Source: Nocardioides lacusdianchii
GTDB taxonomy: Bacteria; Actinomycetota; Actinomycetes; Propionibacteriales; Nocardioidaceae
Length of the DNA stretch: 64,000 nt
Assembly: GCF_020102855.1 (NCBI RefSeq)
Contig: NZ_JADHZD010000009.1
Coordinates: 124,001 to 188,000 of the forward strand
Direction: 5' to 3'
A model generated the notes under the pieces. It worked only from the letters and a program-made list of their open reading frames with translations. It was not told the DNA's origin and did no database searches. The first letter of the stretch is position 1. Each line of letters begins with the position of its first letter. A program made the position numbers and the translations under genes. Shown piece after piece: positions 12,301 to 21,041 of the stretch.

Positions 12301-12438
12301 GTGAGCAAGCGTACCTACCAGCCGAACAACCGTCGCCGTCACAAGGTGCACGGCTTCCGTCTGCGCATGCGGACCCGCGCCGGCCGCTCGATCCTGTCCA
12401 GCCGCCGCCGCAAGGGCCGCAAGAGCCTGGCGGTCTGA
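12301..12438 (+). CDS. rpmH: 50S ribosomal protein L34
   Basis: 45-residue very basic ribosomal protein, starting GTG at 12301 with GGAG 10 nt upstream. The sequence shows the universal L34 pattern: [12 protein letters not shown], then [15 protein letters not shown], then [12 protein letters not shown] at the end. First gene of the rpmH-rnpA-yidD-yidC-jag-rsmG-parAB series conserved next to dnaA. Confidence 0.97.
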   Translation: MSKRTYQPNNRRRHKVHGFRLRMRTRAGRSILSSRRRKGRKSLAV

Positions 12439-12462
12439 CGGCCCGAGTCCACGGCTCCCGCC

Positions 12463-12816
12463 GTGCTCCCCGCTGTCCACCGCCTCGCCGACAGTGACGA
12501 CTTCCGTCGCACCGTCCGGGGCGGACGTCGTGCCGGTTGCGCGACCCTGGTCGTCCACCTCTGGGTGGACGCCGACGCGCCTGCGGCACCGACACAGGTG
12601 GGGTTCACGGTCAGCAAGGCCGTGGGCAACGCCGCCACACGCAACCGCGTGAAGAGACGACTCCGGCACCTGACCCGGGAGCGCCTTCCGGACCTGGAAG
12701 GCCTCCCGGGTCGTGCTGCTCTCGTGGTGCGTGCGCTCCCAGCCGCCGCCGAGGCGTCCTACGCGACGCTCGGTGCCGACCTGGGCCGTACGCTCGACCG
12801 GGTGAGCGGCACATGA
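12463..12816 (+). CDS. rnpA: Ribonuclease P protein component
   Basis: Protein subunit of RNase P, which with the RNA subunit removes 5' leaders from pre-tRNA. The 117-residue product has the family core [20 protein letters not shown] (the RNR motif) and the N-terminal [20 protein letters not shown] start at 12463, 24 bp after rpmH. The stop codon overlaps the yidD start (ATGA at 12813), so translation is probably coupled. Confidence 0.95.
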   Translation: MLPAVHRLADSDDFRRTVRGGRRAGCATLVVHLWVDADAPAAPTQVGFTVSKAVGNAATRNRVKRRLRHLTRERLPDLEGLPGRAALVVRALPAAAEASYATLGADLGRTLDRVSGT

Positions 12817-13079
12817 AGCACCTCCTGATCGGGTTCATCCGCGCGTGGCGGTTCGCGATCAGCCCGCTCTACGGCCAGGTCTGCCGCTACCACCCCAGCT
12901 GCTCGGCGTACGCCCTCGAGGCCGTCACCGAGCACGGGGCAGTGCGCGGCACCTGGCTCTCCGTACGCCGTATCGGCCGCTGCCACCCGTGGGCTGACGG
13001 CGGCTACGACCCGGTTCCGCCCCGTGTCCCCTCCCGCGCCCCCGGCGTGGGCTCCACCACCCCGAGCCAGGGAGCTTGA
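12813..13079 (+). CDS. yidD: Membrane protein insertion efficiency factor YidD
   Basis: Small (88 residues) membrane-associated protein thought to assist YidC-dependent insertion. The family signature is present: [19 protein letters not shown], then [15 protein letters not shown] and GGYDPVP. The ATG at 12813 overlaps the rnpA stop, and the gene ends immediately before the yidC GTG. The longer upstream reading frame in this phase runs through rnpA and is not used. Confidence 0.92.
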   Translation: MKHLLIGFIRAWRFAISPLYGQVCRYHPSCSAYALEAVTEHGAVRGTWLSVRRIGRCHPWADGGYDPVPPRVPSRAPGVGSTTPSQGA

Positions 13080-14033
13080 GTGATCGACTTCTTCGTGTCC
13101 ATCGGCAGCGCCATCATGACGCCGCTCTACTACGCGATCTCCTTCGTGCTGGTGGGCTTCCACAACGTCTTCGGCGACCTGTTCGGACCCACCTCCGGCC
13201 TGGCCTGGGTGCTGTCGATCATCGGGCTGACGCTCGTGGTCCGTGCCGCGCTGATCCCGCTGTTCGTCAAGCAGATCAAGTCGAGTCGCAACATGCAGCT
13301 CATCCAGCCCAAGGTGCGTGAGCTGCAGAAGAAGTACGGCCACGACCGGGAGCGTCTCGCCCAGGAGACGATGAAGCTCTACAAGGACTCCGGGACGAAC
13401 CCGTTCGCGTCCTGCCTGCCGATCCTGCTGCAGATGCCGATCTTCCTCGCGCTCTTCCGCATCCTCGACCAGGCTGCGCGAAACCCGGAGACCAAGCGTG
13501 GCCTGATGACCCCTGAGCTCAACGAGCAGCTCAGCGCGGCCGTGTTCGCCGGCGGCAAGATCTCCGACACCTTCCTCAACGCGGAGGGCGTCGAGGTGCG
13601 GGTGCTGGCCGCGGTCCTGGTGCTGGCGATGACGCTCACGACGTTCCTCACGCAGCGCCAGTTGATGAGCAAGAACATGCCGGCTGACGCGCTGTCCGGT
13701 CCCTACGCCCAGCAGCAGAAGATGCTGCTCTACGTCCTTCCGGTCGTCTTCGCGGTCGGCGGCATCGCGTTCCCCGTCGGTGTCCTCTTCTACTGGACCA
13801 CCTCCAATCTGTGGACGATGGCGCAGCAGTTCTACGTCATCCGCAACAACCCCGCGCCCGGCACCCCGGCCTTCAAGGCCAAGGAGGACCGCGACCGCGC
13901 GAAGGCGGCGAAGAAGGGCATCGCGATCGAGCCCGAGGCCACGGAGGGCCCCGTCGTCACCGAGGTGAAGCCGCCGCGCCAGCAGCCGCAGCGGCAGACC
14001 AAGGCACAGCGCAACCAGAAGAAGAAGCGCTGA
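13080..14033 (+). CDS. yidC: Membrane protein insertase YidC
   Basis: Oxa1/YidC/Alb3 insertase that places membrane proteins into the bilayer with or without SecYEG. It has 317 residues and lacks the large E. coli-type periplasmic domain, as in Gram-positives. After the first membrane segments comes the conserved cytosolic loop KSSRNMQLIQPKVRELQKKY. NPFASCLPILLQMPIFLALF is the core hydrophobic signature, and LLYVLPVVFAVGG and FPVGVLFYWTTSNLW form the last segments. The C-terminus is Lys/Arg/Gln-rich, fitting ribosome contact. GTG start directly follows the yidD stop. Confidence 0.96.
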   Translation: MIDFFVSIGSAIMTPLYYAISFVLVGFHNVFGDLFGPTSGLAWVLSIIGLTLVVRAALIPLFVKQIKSSRNMQLIQPKVRELQKKYGHDRERLAQETMKLYKDSGTNPFASCLPILLQMPIFLALFRILDQAARNPETKRGLMTPELNEQLSAAVFAGGKISDTFLNAEGVEVRVLAAVLVLAMTLTTFLTQRQLMSKNMPADALSGPYAQQQKMLLYVLPVVFAVGGIAFPVGVLFYWTTSNLWTMAQQFYVIRNNPAPGTPAFKAKEDRDRAKAAKKGIAIEPEATEGPVVTEVKPPRQQPQRQTKAQRNQKKKR

Positions 14034-14094
14034 CCCCACAGTTCTCTGCGAGCCCGTCGAGGGCGTCGCACCCCGAAGGAAGCAGGAGACACAC

Positions 14095-14658
14095 GTGAGT
14101 GAGCAGATGACCGACACGGACGCCGCAGGCGCCGAGGTGCCCGAGGAGTCGGGCTCCGAGCAGTCCGGGACCGACGAGTCCGGAACCCCCCGCCTGACCA
14201 AGGTCCAGCGTCTCGAGCACGAGGGCGACATCGCCGCCGACTACCTCGAGGAGCTCCTCGACATCGCGGACCTCGACGGGGACCTCGACATGGACGTCGA
14301 GGGGGACCGCGCCAGCGTCCAGATCGGCGGTGCTGACCTGAGCCTGCTGGTAGGTCGCAACGGCGAGGTGCTGGAGGCCCTCCAGGAGCTGACGCGCCTG
14401 GCCGTCTACCGCGAGACCGGCGAGCGCTCCCGTCTGATGCTGGACGTCGGCGGGCACCGGGCCGAGCAGCGGACCCGGCTCGTCGCCCTGGCCGAGAAGT
14501 CCATCGCCGAGGTGAAGGAGTCCGGTGAGCCGATGTCACTGGAGCCGATGAGCGCCTTCGAGCGCAAGGTCGTCCACGACGCCGTGGCCGCGGCCGGCCT
14601 GACGTCCGAGTCGGAGGGCGCAGAGCCGAAGCGCCACGTGGTGATCCTTCCCGCGTGA
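14095..14658 (+). CDS. KH-R3H RNA-binding protein (Jag/KhpB family)
   Basis: 187-residue RNA-binding protein of the SpoIIIJ-associated (Jag, KhpB) family, conserved next to yidC. A Glu/Ser-rich leader of about 35 residues precedes the KH domain, with its GRNG loop (SLLVGRNGEVLEALQELT). The R3H domain follows (GGHRAEQRTRLVALAEKS, then MSAFERKVVHDAV). In Firmicutes KhpB works with KhpA in cell-wall and division control; here that role is only inferred. GTG start; the stop overlaps the rsmG start. Confidence 0.9.
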   Translation: MSEQMTDTDAAGAEVPEESGSEQSGTDESGTPRLTKVQRLEHEGDIAADYLEELLDIADLDGDLDMDVEGDRASVQIGGADLSLLVGRNGEVLEALQELTRLAVYRETGERSRLMLDVGGHRAEQRTRLVALAEKSIAEVKESGEPMSLEPMSAFERKVVHDAVAAAGLTSESEGAEPKRHVVILPA

Positions 14659-15383
14659 GCGACGACGTTTCACGTGAAACAGCACCCTCCGTGCCCGATG
14701 TGGCACGGAGGGTGTTCGCGTCCGAGCAGCTCACCCTTGCCGAGCGCTACGCCGAGCTCCTGGCGACCGAGGGTGTCGTCCGTGGATTGATCGGCCCCCG
14801 TGAGGCGCCACGACTGTGGGACCGGCACCTGCTCAACTCGGCTGTCCTCGCCGAGGCGATCCCGACGGGATCTGAAGTGTGTGACATCGGGACGGGCGCC
14901 GGCCTGCCCGGTCTGGTCGTGGCCATCGCCCGGCCCGACCTGCGGGTGACCCTCGTCGAGCCGCTGCTGCGGCGCACGACGTTCCTGGACGAGGTGGTCG
15001 ACGAGCTGGGCCTCACCCACGTGACCGTCCGGCGCGGTCGGGCAGAAGACCTCCACGGCGAGCAGGTGTTCGACGTGGTGACGTCCCGTGCGGTGGCGTC
15101 GCTGGAGAGGCTGCTCGGATGGAGCATGCCCCTGGTCGCCCCGACCGGAGCGACGGTGGCCATGAAGGGCCGGAGCGTGCACGATGAGATCGAGGCGGCG
15201 TCTGCATTCCTCCAGAAGTGGCGCTGTGGTGTCCCCGAGGTGTCCGAGGTGGGCATCGGCATCGTCGATCCACCGACGACGGTGGTCCGGGTTCCGTGGG
15301 CCGACCCGTCGCAGATAGGTTGGCCCCTTGCCCGCGATGCCAAGAGTCGCCGTACCAAGCGCAGCCCGCGCGCACCGAAGTGA
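14655..15383 (+). CDS. rsmG: 16S rRNA m7G methyltransferase RsmG (GidB)
   Basis: SAM-dependent methyltransferase modifying a guanine in the 16S rRNA 530 loop (G527 in E. coli); loss gives low-level streptomycin resistance in other bacteria. The 242-residue protein has WDRHLLNS and the SAM-binding motif VCDIGTGAGLPGL, then VTSRAVASLERLL and VAMKG. GTG start at 14655 overlaps the upstream stop. Codons 5-9 (VSRET) are formed by a perfect parS site, so the gene start doubles as a segregation site. Confidence 0.95.
   Translation: MSDDVSRETAPSVPDVARRVFASEQLTLAERYAELLATEGVVRGLIGPREAPRLWDRHLLNSAVLAEAIPTGSEVCDIGTGAGLPGLVVAIARPDLRVTLVEPLLRRTTFLDEVVDELGLTHVTVRRGRAEDLHGEQVFDVVTSRAVASLERLLGWSMPLVAPTGATVAMKGRSVHDEIEAASAFLQKWRCGVPEVSEVGIGIVDPPTTVVRVPWADPSQIGWPLARDAKSRRTKRSPRAPK
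14667..14680. promoter_or_regulatory. parS centromere site 1 (inside rsmG)
   Basis: GTTTCACGTGAAAC is a perfect match to the ParB-binding core palindrome. It lies in codons 5-9 of rsmG and encodes VSRET. Confidence 0.92.
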
Positions 15384-15395
15384 GAGGTGGCCCGA

Positions 15396-16547
15396 GTGAC
15401 GGACCGTCCCAGCGAGAGCACGAGCGCGAACCCGGGCTCCGAGACGCGCACAGAGTTTTCCACCGACCGAGGTACGCCTGCTGAGCGTGACTATCCACAG
15501 GCTTCCCCTAGTTCTCCACAGGCTGGAGGGCAGTCAGCGGTGTCGGCCGAGGTTTCACGTGAAACCGGCCCGTCGGGCGTTTCACGTGAAACACGACCGA
15601 CGTGGCAGGTACGCACCGCCGCCGACATCGCGGCCCAGGACAACGACTTCACCGATCACGGAACACCCCTCGCCCAGGCCGCCCAGCACTCGGTGCTCGC
15701 GCGGTCGGGCGGCCTGCGCCGGCAGGGCGTCCCCCGCCCGGACGCCACGCGCGTGATGGTGGTCGCCAACCAGAAGGGTGGCGTCGGCAAGACGACCTCG
15801 ACGGTCAACGTGGCGGCCGGCCTGGCCCAGCTGGGGCAGAAGGTGCTCGTGATCGACCTCGACCCCCAGGGCAACGCGTCCACCGCGCTGGGTGTGGAGC
15901 ACCACCGCGGGACCCCGTCGACCTACGACATGCTCGTCGACGGCCAGCCCCTCGCCGAGGTCATGACCGCGTGCGCCGACCTCCCGGGCCTGTGGGCCGT
16001 GCCCGCCACGATCGACCTCGCCGGCGCGGAGATCGAGCTGGTGAGCGTGGTGGCTCGCGAGCAGCGCCTCGCCCGTGCGATCAACGCCCACCCGTTGGTC
16101 GGCACCGCCGCCGAGGTGGGTGACGAACGCTTCGACTACGTCTTCGTCGACTGCCCGCCCTCCCTCGGCCTGCTCACACTCAACGCGCTCGTCGCCGGTC
16201 GAGAGATGTTCATCCCGATCCAGGCGGAGTACTACGCCCTCGAGGGACTGGGCCAGCTGCTCGAGACGGTCGAGATGGTGCGCCAGCACCTGAACCCGCA
16301 GCTCATCGTGTCGACGATCCTGCTCACCATGTACGACGCCCGCACCCGCCTCGCCGCCGGCGTCTCGGAAGAGGTGCGCAGCCACTTCGGTGACCAGGTC
16401 CTCAAGACGGCCGTGCCCCGCTCGGTGCGCGTGTCGGAGGCGCCGTCGTACGGCCAGACGGTGATGACCTACGATCCTGCGTCGGCGGGAGCGCTGTCCT
16501 ACCTGGAGGCGGCCCGCGAGATCGCCAGCAAGGGAGCCCCTGCATGA
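15396..16547 (+). CDS. parA: Chromosome-partitioning ATPase ParA (Soj)
   Basis: Walker-type ATPase that positions ParB-parS complexes. I favour GTG at 15396 (AGAGGTGG five bases upstream, 383 residues); GTG at 15387 is the alternative. The deviant Walker A KGGVGKTT is at about residues 127-134, followed by DLDPQGNAS and the Walker B region [17 protein letters not shown]. About 120 residues precede the ATPase core, far longer than Soj-type ParA. This leader is Ser/Pro/Thr-rich and probably disordered, and its DNA carries two parS sites and two DnaA-box-like sequences. The gene overlaps the parB start by 4 bp. Confidence 0.95.
   Translation: MTDRPSESTSANPGSETRTEFSTDRGTPAERDYPQASPSSPQAGGQSAVSAEVSRETGPSGVSRETRPTWQVRTAADIAAQDNDFTDHGTPLAQAAQHSVLARSGGLRRQGVPRPDATRVMVVANQKGGVGKTTSTVNVAAGLAQLGQKVLVIDLDPQGNASTALGVEHHRGTPSTYDMLVDGQPLAEVMTACADLPGLWAVPATIDLAGAEIELVSVVAREQRLARAINAHPLVGTAAEVGDERFDYVFVDCPPSLGLLTLNALVAGREMFIPIQAEYYALEGLGQLLETVEMVRQHLNPQLIVSTILLTMYDARTRLAAGVSEEVRSHFGDQVLKTAVPRSVRVSEAPSYGQTVMTYDPASAGALSYLEAAREIASKGAPA
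15552..15565. promoter_or_regulatory. parS site 2 (inside parA)
   Basis: GTTTCACGTGAAAC, perfect parS core, coding VSRET in the ParA N-terminal extension. Confidence 0.92.
15579..15592. promoter_or_regulatory. parS site 3 (inside parA)
   Basis: GTTTCACGTGAAAC followed by A, a perfect parS core 13 bp after site 2 and in the same reading phase (again VSRET). Confidence 0.92.
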
Positions 16548-17545
16548 ACACCACTCCGCGTCGCGGCCTCGGCCGTGGTCTGGGCTCGCTGATCCCCACC
16601 TCCCCCAGTGCGCCGCCCGCACCGGCCTCCGATCCGGACGTGAAGGACGGCGCACAGAACGGCACCCCCACGGCTGGTTCCACGTGGAACAACGGCGGGA
16701 GCGAGGCTGGCCAGGTCGGGGGCGGCACCGTGGCCGGCGCCTACTTCGCTGAGCTAGCGATCAGCCAGGTGCGCCCGAACGCCCGCCAGCCACGGCAGGT
16801 CTTCGAGGAGGAGGCGCTGGCCGAGCTGGTGCACTCCATCCGCGAGGTCGGCCTGCTACAGCCGGTCGTCGTGCGCAGGAGCGGCGAGGACTCCTACGAG
16901 CTGATCATGGGAGAGCGTCGCTGGCGTGCCTCCCAGGAGGCGGGTCGGGACACGATCCCTGCGATCGTCCGCGAGACCGACGACAACGACATGCTGCGCG
17001 ACGCGCTGCTGGAGAACCTCCACCGCTCCCAGCTGAACCCGCTCGAGGAAGCGGCCGCCTACGGCCAGCTGCTCGAGGACTTCGGCTGCACCCACGAGGA
17101 GCTCGCCCAGCGCATCGGGCGCTCACGCCCGCAGATCTCCAACACCTTGCGCCTCCTCAAGCTCTCACCTGCCGTCCAACGACGCGTGGCAGCCGGCGTG
17201 TTGTCCGCCGGCCACGCCCGCGCCCTGCTGAGCGTCGACGACCCGGGCCTGCAGGACAGGCTCGCCGGTCGGGTCACCGCGGAGGGGATCTCCGTGCGGG
17301 GACTCGAGGAGATCGTGTCCGTCGGCGTCTCCGAGGACGACTCCCCCCGCGTGGTGCGCCGCAAGCCGACCGCTCCCGGGCTCGCCGAGCTCGGGGACCG
17401 GCTCTCGGACCGGCTGGAGACGCGGGTGAAGGTCGACCTGGGCAAGGCCAAGGGCAAGATCACCGTGGAGTTCGCCAGCCTCGACGACCTGCGTCGGATC
17501 GTCGACATCATGGACCCGCGCAACCGCGACGACCGCCCGATCTGA
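16544..17545 (+). CDS. parB: Chromosome-partitioning protein ParB (Spo0J)
   Basis: parS-binding CTPase clamp that loads and spreads on DNA near the origin. The 333-residue protein starts with the ParA-stimulating basic motif [13 protein letters not shown]. The CTP-binding ParB/Sulfiredoxin fold follows, with [17 protein letters not shown] and GERRWRAS. The helix-turn-helix is [21 protein letters not shown], and the C-terminal dimerisation domain starts near residue 285. ATG at 16544 overlaps the parA stop. A degenerate parS-like palindrome lies in the linker (16677-16690). Confidence 0.97.
   Translation: MNTTPRRGLGRGLGSLIPTSPSAPPAPASDPDVKDGAQNGTPTAGSTWNNGGSEAGQVGGGTVAGAYFAELAISQVRPNARQPRQVFEEEALAELVHSIREVGLLQPVVVRRSGEDSYELIMGERRWRASQEAGRDTIPAIVRETDDNDMLRDALLENLHRSQLNPLEEAAAYGQLLEDFGCTHEELAQRIGRSRPQISNTLRLLKLSPAVQRRVAAGVLSAGHARALLSVDDPGLQDRLAGRVTAEGISVRGLEEIVSVGVSEDDSPRVVRRKPTAPGLAELGDRLSDRLETRVKVDLGKAKGKITVEFASLDDLRRIVDIMDPRNRDDRPI
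16677..16690. promoter_or_regulatory. Degenerate parS-like palindrome in parB
   Basis: GTTCCACGTGGAAC differs from the parS core by one symmetric change in each arm. It is a perfect palindrome in the ParB linker region. Whether ParB binds it cannot be told from sequence. Confidence 0.45.
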
Positions 17546-17593
17546 GACGAGCAGCGACGACCGAGGAACGAGGTCGGCGCGTGGGCTCGGCCA

Positions 17594-17808
17594 GATCGAG
17601 TAGGCCCCGCGCCTGAGGAACGAAGGCGCGACGGGGCCGTATCGAGATCTCATGTGGACTGGAGGGTCTCGATACGCCAGCTCGTTCCTCGCCGGCTACT
17701 CGACCACCGAGGGGGGTGTGCTCGTTCCTCGCCGGCTACTCGACCACCGACAGGGCTGGCCTACTTGAGTGGTTTCGAGGCTCGCTTCGCTCACACCTCA
17801 ACCACCGA
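17594..17808. repeat. Composite palindromic repeat region
   Basis: The 322-bp non-coding gap after parB (17546-17867) is mostly repeats. ATCGAGTAGGCC and later GGCTACTCGA form outer inverted arms. GGCCGTATCGAGA and TCTCGATACGCC form inner arms, as in the element at 8551. A 30-bp segment (CTCGTTCCTCGCC through CGACCACCGA) occurs identically at 17681-17710 and 17721-17750. At 17772-17808 is the arm GTTTCGAGGCTCG...CCTCAACCACCGA also found inside recF. Confidence 0.8.
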
Positions 17809-17837
17809 TTATCACCAGTCGTTAAGTCGACAAAGCC

Positions 17838-17863
17838 ACAAAGCGACAGATCGATCTGTCGAC
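17838..17863. repeat. Second copy of the 26-bp palindromic repeat
   Basis: Identical to 11488-11513 inside dnaA, with the same 18-bp palindromic core at 17844-17861. It lies just after the acyltransferase stop codon. Whether it acts as a transcription terminator is unknown; there is no T-run. Confidence 0.8.
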
Positions 17864-17867
17864 AGGT

Positions 17868-18647
17868 CTACTTGTTGCCTTGTCGCTTTGCTCGCTTCTC
17901 TGCGCGTTTGCGGGCGCGCTCCCGCTTCTCCGAGGCGTCGAGCACGGCCGCTTCCTCGAGCGTCGGGGCGCCGCCGCCATTCGAGGCGGGCAGCCACCAG
18001 GAGCCGGGAGGCTGCTCGGCCGGGGGGTACTCGGCGATGACCTCGTCGAGCAGCCGCGACATCCGGGCGTGGAGCTCGGCGGTCTCGCCCACGGGGTCGG
18101 CCCCGGTCACGTGCATCGGCTCACCGACCTTGATCGCGATCGTCTTGCCGCGGGAGAAGTCACGCGGGTGGTCCTTGGTCATCATCCGCTGGGTGCCCCA
18201 CATGATCACCGGCACGAGCGGTACGCCGGCCTCGGCGGCGATGCGTACGGCTCCGGTCTTGAACTCCTTGAGCTCCATCGCCCGCGAGATGGTGGCCTCG
18301 GGGAAGATCCCGACCGCCTCGCCCTGGCGCAGGTGGTCGACGGCGGTGTGGAAGCTCGCCACACCCTCGCCGCGGTCCACCTCGATGTGGTGCAGGGAGC
18401 GCATGAGGGGTCCGACCCAGCGGTGGTCGAAGAGCTCGCGCTTGGCCATGAAGCGCACCAGGCGACCCGAGGGATTGGCAGCGAGGCCGCCGTAGACGAA
18501 GTCGACGTAGCCGATGTGGTTGTAGGCCAGCAGGACGCCGCCGGTGCGCGGGACGTGGTCGGTGCCCGTCATCTGGAAACGCTGCCCGAGGGCCCGGAAG
18601 GCCGTCTTGGCGGTCACGATGATCGGGGGGTAGGTCACGTCGCGCAT
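17868..18647 (-). CDS. PlsC-family 1-acyl-glycerol-3-phosphate acyltransferase
   Basis: Predicted phospholipid acyltransferase (PlsC/lysophosphatidate family), 259 residues. The catalytic block is YNHIGYVDFVYGG (NHxxxxD, His and Asp conserved), followed by FMAKRELFDH, FPEATIS (glycerophosphate-binding motif) and VPLVPVIMWG. The C-terminal 60 residues are charged and Lys/Arg-rich. It faces parB tail to tail across a repeat-filled gap. The exact acyl donor and acceptor cannot be told from sequence; several paralogues usually exist in actinobacteria. Confidence 0.85.
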   Translation of the reverse strand: MRDVTYPPIIVTAKTAFRALGQRFQMTGTDHVPRTGGVLLAYNHIGYVDFVYGGLAANPSGRLVRFMAKRELFDHRWVGPLMRSLHHIEVDRGEGVASFHTAVDHLRQGEAVGIFPEATISRAMELKEFKTGAVRIAAEAGVPLVPVIMWGTQRMMTKDHPRDFSRGKTIAIKVGEPMHVTGADPVGETAELHARMSRLLDEVIAEYPPAEQPPGSWWLPASNGGGAPTLEEAAVLDASEKRERARKRAEKRAKRQGNK

Positions 18648-18721
18648 GGGCCGAAGCCTAGGGTCCGCGCCGCGCGGCGGCGAGCGTTCGTGACAGGCGA
18701 CTCACGCGTCGCCCGGCATGC

Positions 18722-19936
18722 TCAGCGGCGGGTGGCGAGGAAGTCCGCGATCCGCCCGATCGCCTCCTCCAGCACGCTCGCCTCCGGCAGCGTGACCAGC
18801 CGGAAGTGGTCGGGAGCCGGCCAGTTGAAGCCGGTGCCGTGCGTGACGAGGATCTTCTTGGCCCGGAGCAGGTCGATGACGAACTCCTGGTCGTCCTCGA
18901 TGGCGTAGACGTCGGGGTCGAGCCGGGGGAAGCAGTAGAGCGCCCCCCGCGGCTTGACGTTGGAGACGCCCGGGATCTCGTTGAGCAGCCGGTGGGCGAG
19001 CATCGACTGCTCGTAGAAGCGTCCTCCCGGCCCGATCAGCTCCTCGATCGACTGGTAGCCACCGAGCGCGGTCTGGATGGCGTGCTGAGCGGGCACGTTG
19101 GCGCACATGCGCATGTTGGCGATGAGCGTGAGGCCCTCGAGGAAGTCGGTGGCGATCTCCTTCGGCCCCGAGATCATCACCCAGCCGGCGCGGTAGCCGC
19201 ACACGCGATAGGCCTTCGAGAGGCCGGAGAACGTCAGGCACAGCACGTCGTTGCCGCCGTACGTCGCCGCGTGGTGGTGCTGGGCGTCCTCGAAGAGGAT
19301 CTTCTCGTAGATCTCGTCGGCCATGACCACGAGCTGGTGGCGCCGCGCGATGTCGACGAGACCCTTGACCGTCTCCTCGCTGTAGACCGCCCCGGTGGGG
19401 TTGTTCGGGTTGATGATCACCAGCGCGTGGGTGTTCTCGGTGATCTTGGCCTCGATGTCGGCCAGGTCGGGGTTCCAGTCGTCGTCCTCGTCGCAGCGGT
19501 AGTGGACCGGGATGCCGCCAGCGAGCGTGATGGCGCCCGTCCACAGCGGGTAGTCCGGTGCCGGCACGAGGATCTCGTTGCCGTCGTCCACGAAGGCCTG
19601 GAGCACCATCGAGATGAGCTCGGAGACGCCGTTGCCGATGAAGATGTCCTCCACGCCGACGTCGCGCAGGCCGTGGGACTGGTAGTAGTGCATGACGGCG
19701 GTCCGCGCGGACCAGATGCCCTGCGAGTCGGCGTACCCCTGGGCGTCGGGCAGGTGGTGGATCATGTCGGCGAGGATCTGCTCGGGAGCCTCGAAGCCGA
19801 ACGGCGCGGTGTTGCCGATGTTGAGCTTGAGGATCCGGTGGCCCTCGGCCTCGAGGCGCTGGGCCTCGACCAGGATGGGGCCGCGGACGTCGTAGCGGAC
19901 ACCTTGCAGCTTCTTGCTCTGTCGGATCGGGCGCAC
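18722..19936 (-). CDS. Class I/II aminotransferase (AlaA-like, alanine transaminase)
   Basis: PLP-dependent transaminase of fold type I, 404 residues. Visible landmarks are LNIGNTAPFGFEAP, the PLP phosphate region IFIGNGVSELI, INPNNPTGAVYS and ADEIYEKILF. The Schiff-base lysine is in FSGLSKAYR, and RAGW follows. Spacing and the N-terminal RYDVRGPI resemble E. coli AlaA, so pyruvate-glutamate transamination is the likely reaction. GTG start at 19936 with AGAGGATG upstream. Divergent from the GNAT gene, with 42 bp between the start codons. Confidence 0.85.
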   Translation of the reverse strand: MRPIRQSKKLQGVRYDVRGPILVEAQRLEAEGHRILKLNIGNTAPFGFEAPEQILADMIHHLPDAQGYADSQGIWSARTAVMHYYQSHGLRDVGVEDIFIGNGVSELISMVLQAFVDDGNEILVPAPDYPLWTGAITLAGGIPVHYRCDEDDDWNPDLADIEAKITENTHALVIINPNNPTGAVYSEETVKGLVDIARRHQLVVMADEIYEKILFEDAQHHHAATYGGNDVLCLTFSGLSKAYRVCGYRAGWVMISGPKEIATDFLEGLTLIANMRMCANVPAQHAIQTALGGYQSIEELIGPGGRFYEQSMLAHRLLNEIPGVSNVKPRGALYCFPRLDPDVYAIEDDQEFVIDLLRAKKILVTHGTGFNWPAPDHFRLVTLPEASVLEEAIGRIADFLATRR

Positions 19937-19965
19937 GACTCATCCTCTCAGGCGCCGCGCGGGGC

Positions 19966-19971
19966 TAACAT
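19966..19971 (+). promoter_or_regulatory. -10 element for a leaderless GNAT transcript
   Basis: TAACAT ends 7 nt before the GTG at 19979, and no Shine-Dalgarno sequence is visible. Transcription would start at or near the start codon. Confidence 0.5.
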
Positions 19972-19978
19972 CGATGTC

Positions 19979-20623
19979 GTGTCCCGCAAGACCGCACGCC
20001 TCACGGTCGACCACCTCGCGGAGCTGGCCGACCCGGTCCGCGCCTGCCTGTTCTGGGAGCTCACCCCGGTGGACCGGTCCCGCCTCGACCAGAACGAGCG
20101 CATCGCGGAGAAGGAGAGCTGGGTCTCCGCAGTCCTGCGCGACTGGGGCTCGTGCGGGCGGGTCGTCCGCGTCGACGGGCGCACCGTCGGGCTCATCGTC
20201 TACGCCCCGGCGCCGCGGTTCCCGGGAGCCGCGTCACTACCCACCGCGCCGTCCTCGCCGGACGCCGTGGTCGCGGCCACGGCGTGGATCGAGCCCGAGC
20301 TGCGGGGCGGCGGGCTCGGACGGCTGCTGGTGCAGGCGATGGCCGCCGACCTCGTGGAGCGCGGCCACACGGCCGTCGAGGCGTACGGCGACACGCGGGG
20401 GCGGCCGGACGGCTGCGTGCTGCCGGCGGAGTTCCTCGGCAGCGTGGGGTTCAAGACCCAGCGCGCGCACCCGACGACGCCGCGGATGCGGATGGAGCTG
20501 CGCACCGCGCTGAGCTGGAAGGACGAGGTCGAGCTGGCGCTCGAGCGCGTGTGGGGAGTCGTACGCCCCACGCAGAAGGCGGCCCGCCCGATCGGATCGG
20601 TGCGGACCGCCTCTGGCGACTAG
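19979..20623 (+). CDS. GNAT-family N-acetyltransferase
   Basis: Predicted acetyl-CoA-dependent acyltransferase of 214 residues; the substrate is unknown. The N-terminal region contains FWELTPVDR and NERIAEKESWVSAVLRDWG. The acetyl-CoA motif A is in ATAWIEPELRGGGLGRLLVQ (R/Q-x-x-G-x-G type), followed by EAYGD and FLGSVGFKTQRAHP. The GTG start at 19979 is preferred because a -10-like TAACAT ends 7 nt upstream; a much longer upstream reading frame is antisense to the aminotransferase. Converges on trxA with one base between the two stop codons. Confidence 0.8.
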   Translation: MSRKTARLTVDHLAELADPVRACLFWELTPVDRSRLDQNERIAEKESWVSAVLRDWGSCGRVVRVDGRTVGLIVYAPAPRFPGAASLPTAPSSPDAVVAATAWIEPELRGGGLGRLLVQAMAADLVERGHTAVEAYGDTRGRPDGCVLPAEFLGSVGFKTQRAHPTTPRMRMELRTALSWKDEVELALERVWGVVRPTQKAARPIGSVRTASGD

Positions 20624-20624
20624 G

Positions 20625-20948
20625 TCAGATCAGACCCTCGAGCTCCTTGAGGAGCGCGGCCTTGGGCTTGGCGCCGACGATGGACTTCACGACCTCGCCG
20701 CCCTGGTAGACGTTGATGGTCGGGATGCCGGTCACGCGGTAGGACGAGGGGGTCACCGGGTTCTCGTCGACGTTCATCTTGAGGAACGTCAGCTTCTCGC
20801 CGTGCTCGGCGTTCAGCTCGTCGAGGATCGGGGCGACCTGGCGGCACGGACCGCACCACTCCGCCCAGAAGTCCACGAGGACGGGCTTGTCGGACTTGAG
20901 GACCTGCGCCTCGAACTCGGCGTCGGTCACAGCGGCGATGTTGGCCAC
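20625..20948 (-). CDS. trxA: Thioredoxin
   Basis: Small thiol-disulfide oxidoreductase, 107 residues from the GTG at 20948 (AAAGGGG seven bases upstream). Active site WAEWCGPCRQ, with Cys32 and Cys35. The cis-Pro loop is in VTGIPTINVYQGG. It is reduced by thioredoxin reductase, encoded 1.2 kb away. In M. tuberculosis the two genes are adjacent; here a marR/membrane-protein pair separates them. A SigR-type promoter lies at 20996-21023. Confidence 0.96.
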   Translation of the reverse strand: MANIAAVTDAEFEAQVLKSDKPVLVDFWAEWCGPCRQVAPILDELNAEHGEKLTFLKMNVDENPVTPSSYRVTGIPTINVYQGGEVVKSIVGAKPKAALLKELEGLI

Positions 20949-20995
20949 GGGTGTGCCCCTTTCATCGGGATAGGTCGGTGGGGTGTCGATCAATC

Positions 20996-21023
20996 CAACA
21001 CCACCCCTCGGACAGTTGTTCCC
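20996..21023 (-). promoter_or_regulatory. SigR/SigH-type promoter of trxA
   Basis: On the minus strand GGGAAC (21018-21023), then 18 bp, then GTTG (20996-20999). This matches the disulfide-stress ECF sigma (SigR in Streptomyces, SigH in Mycobacterium) consensus GGAAT-N18-GTT closely. Confidence 0.7.
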
Positions 21024-21041
21024 GCCCTCGCGGGGGTCGCG

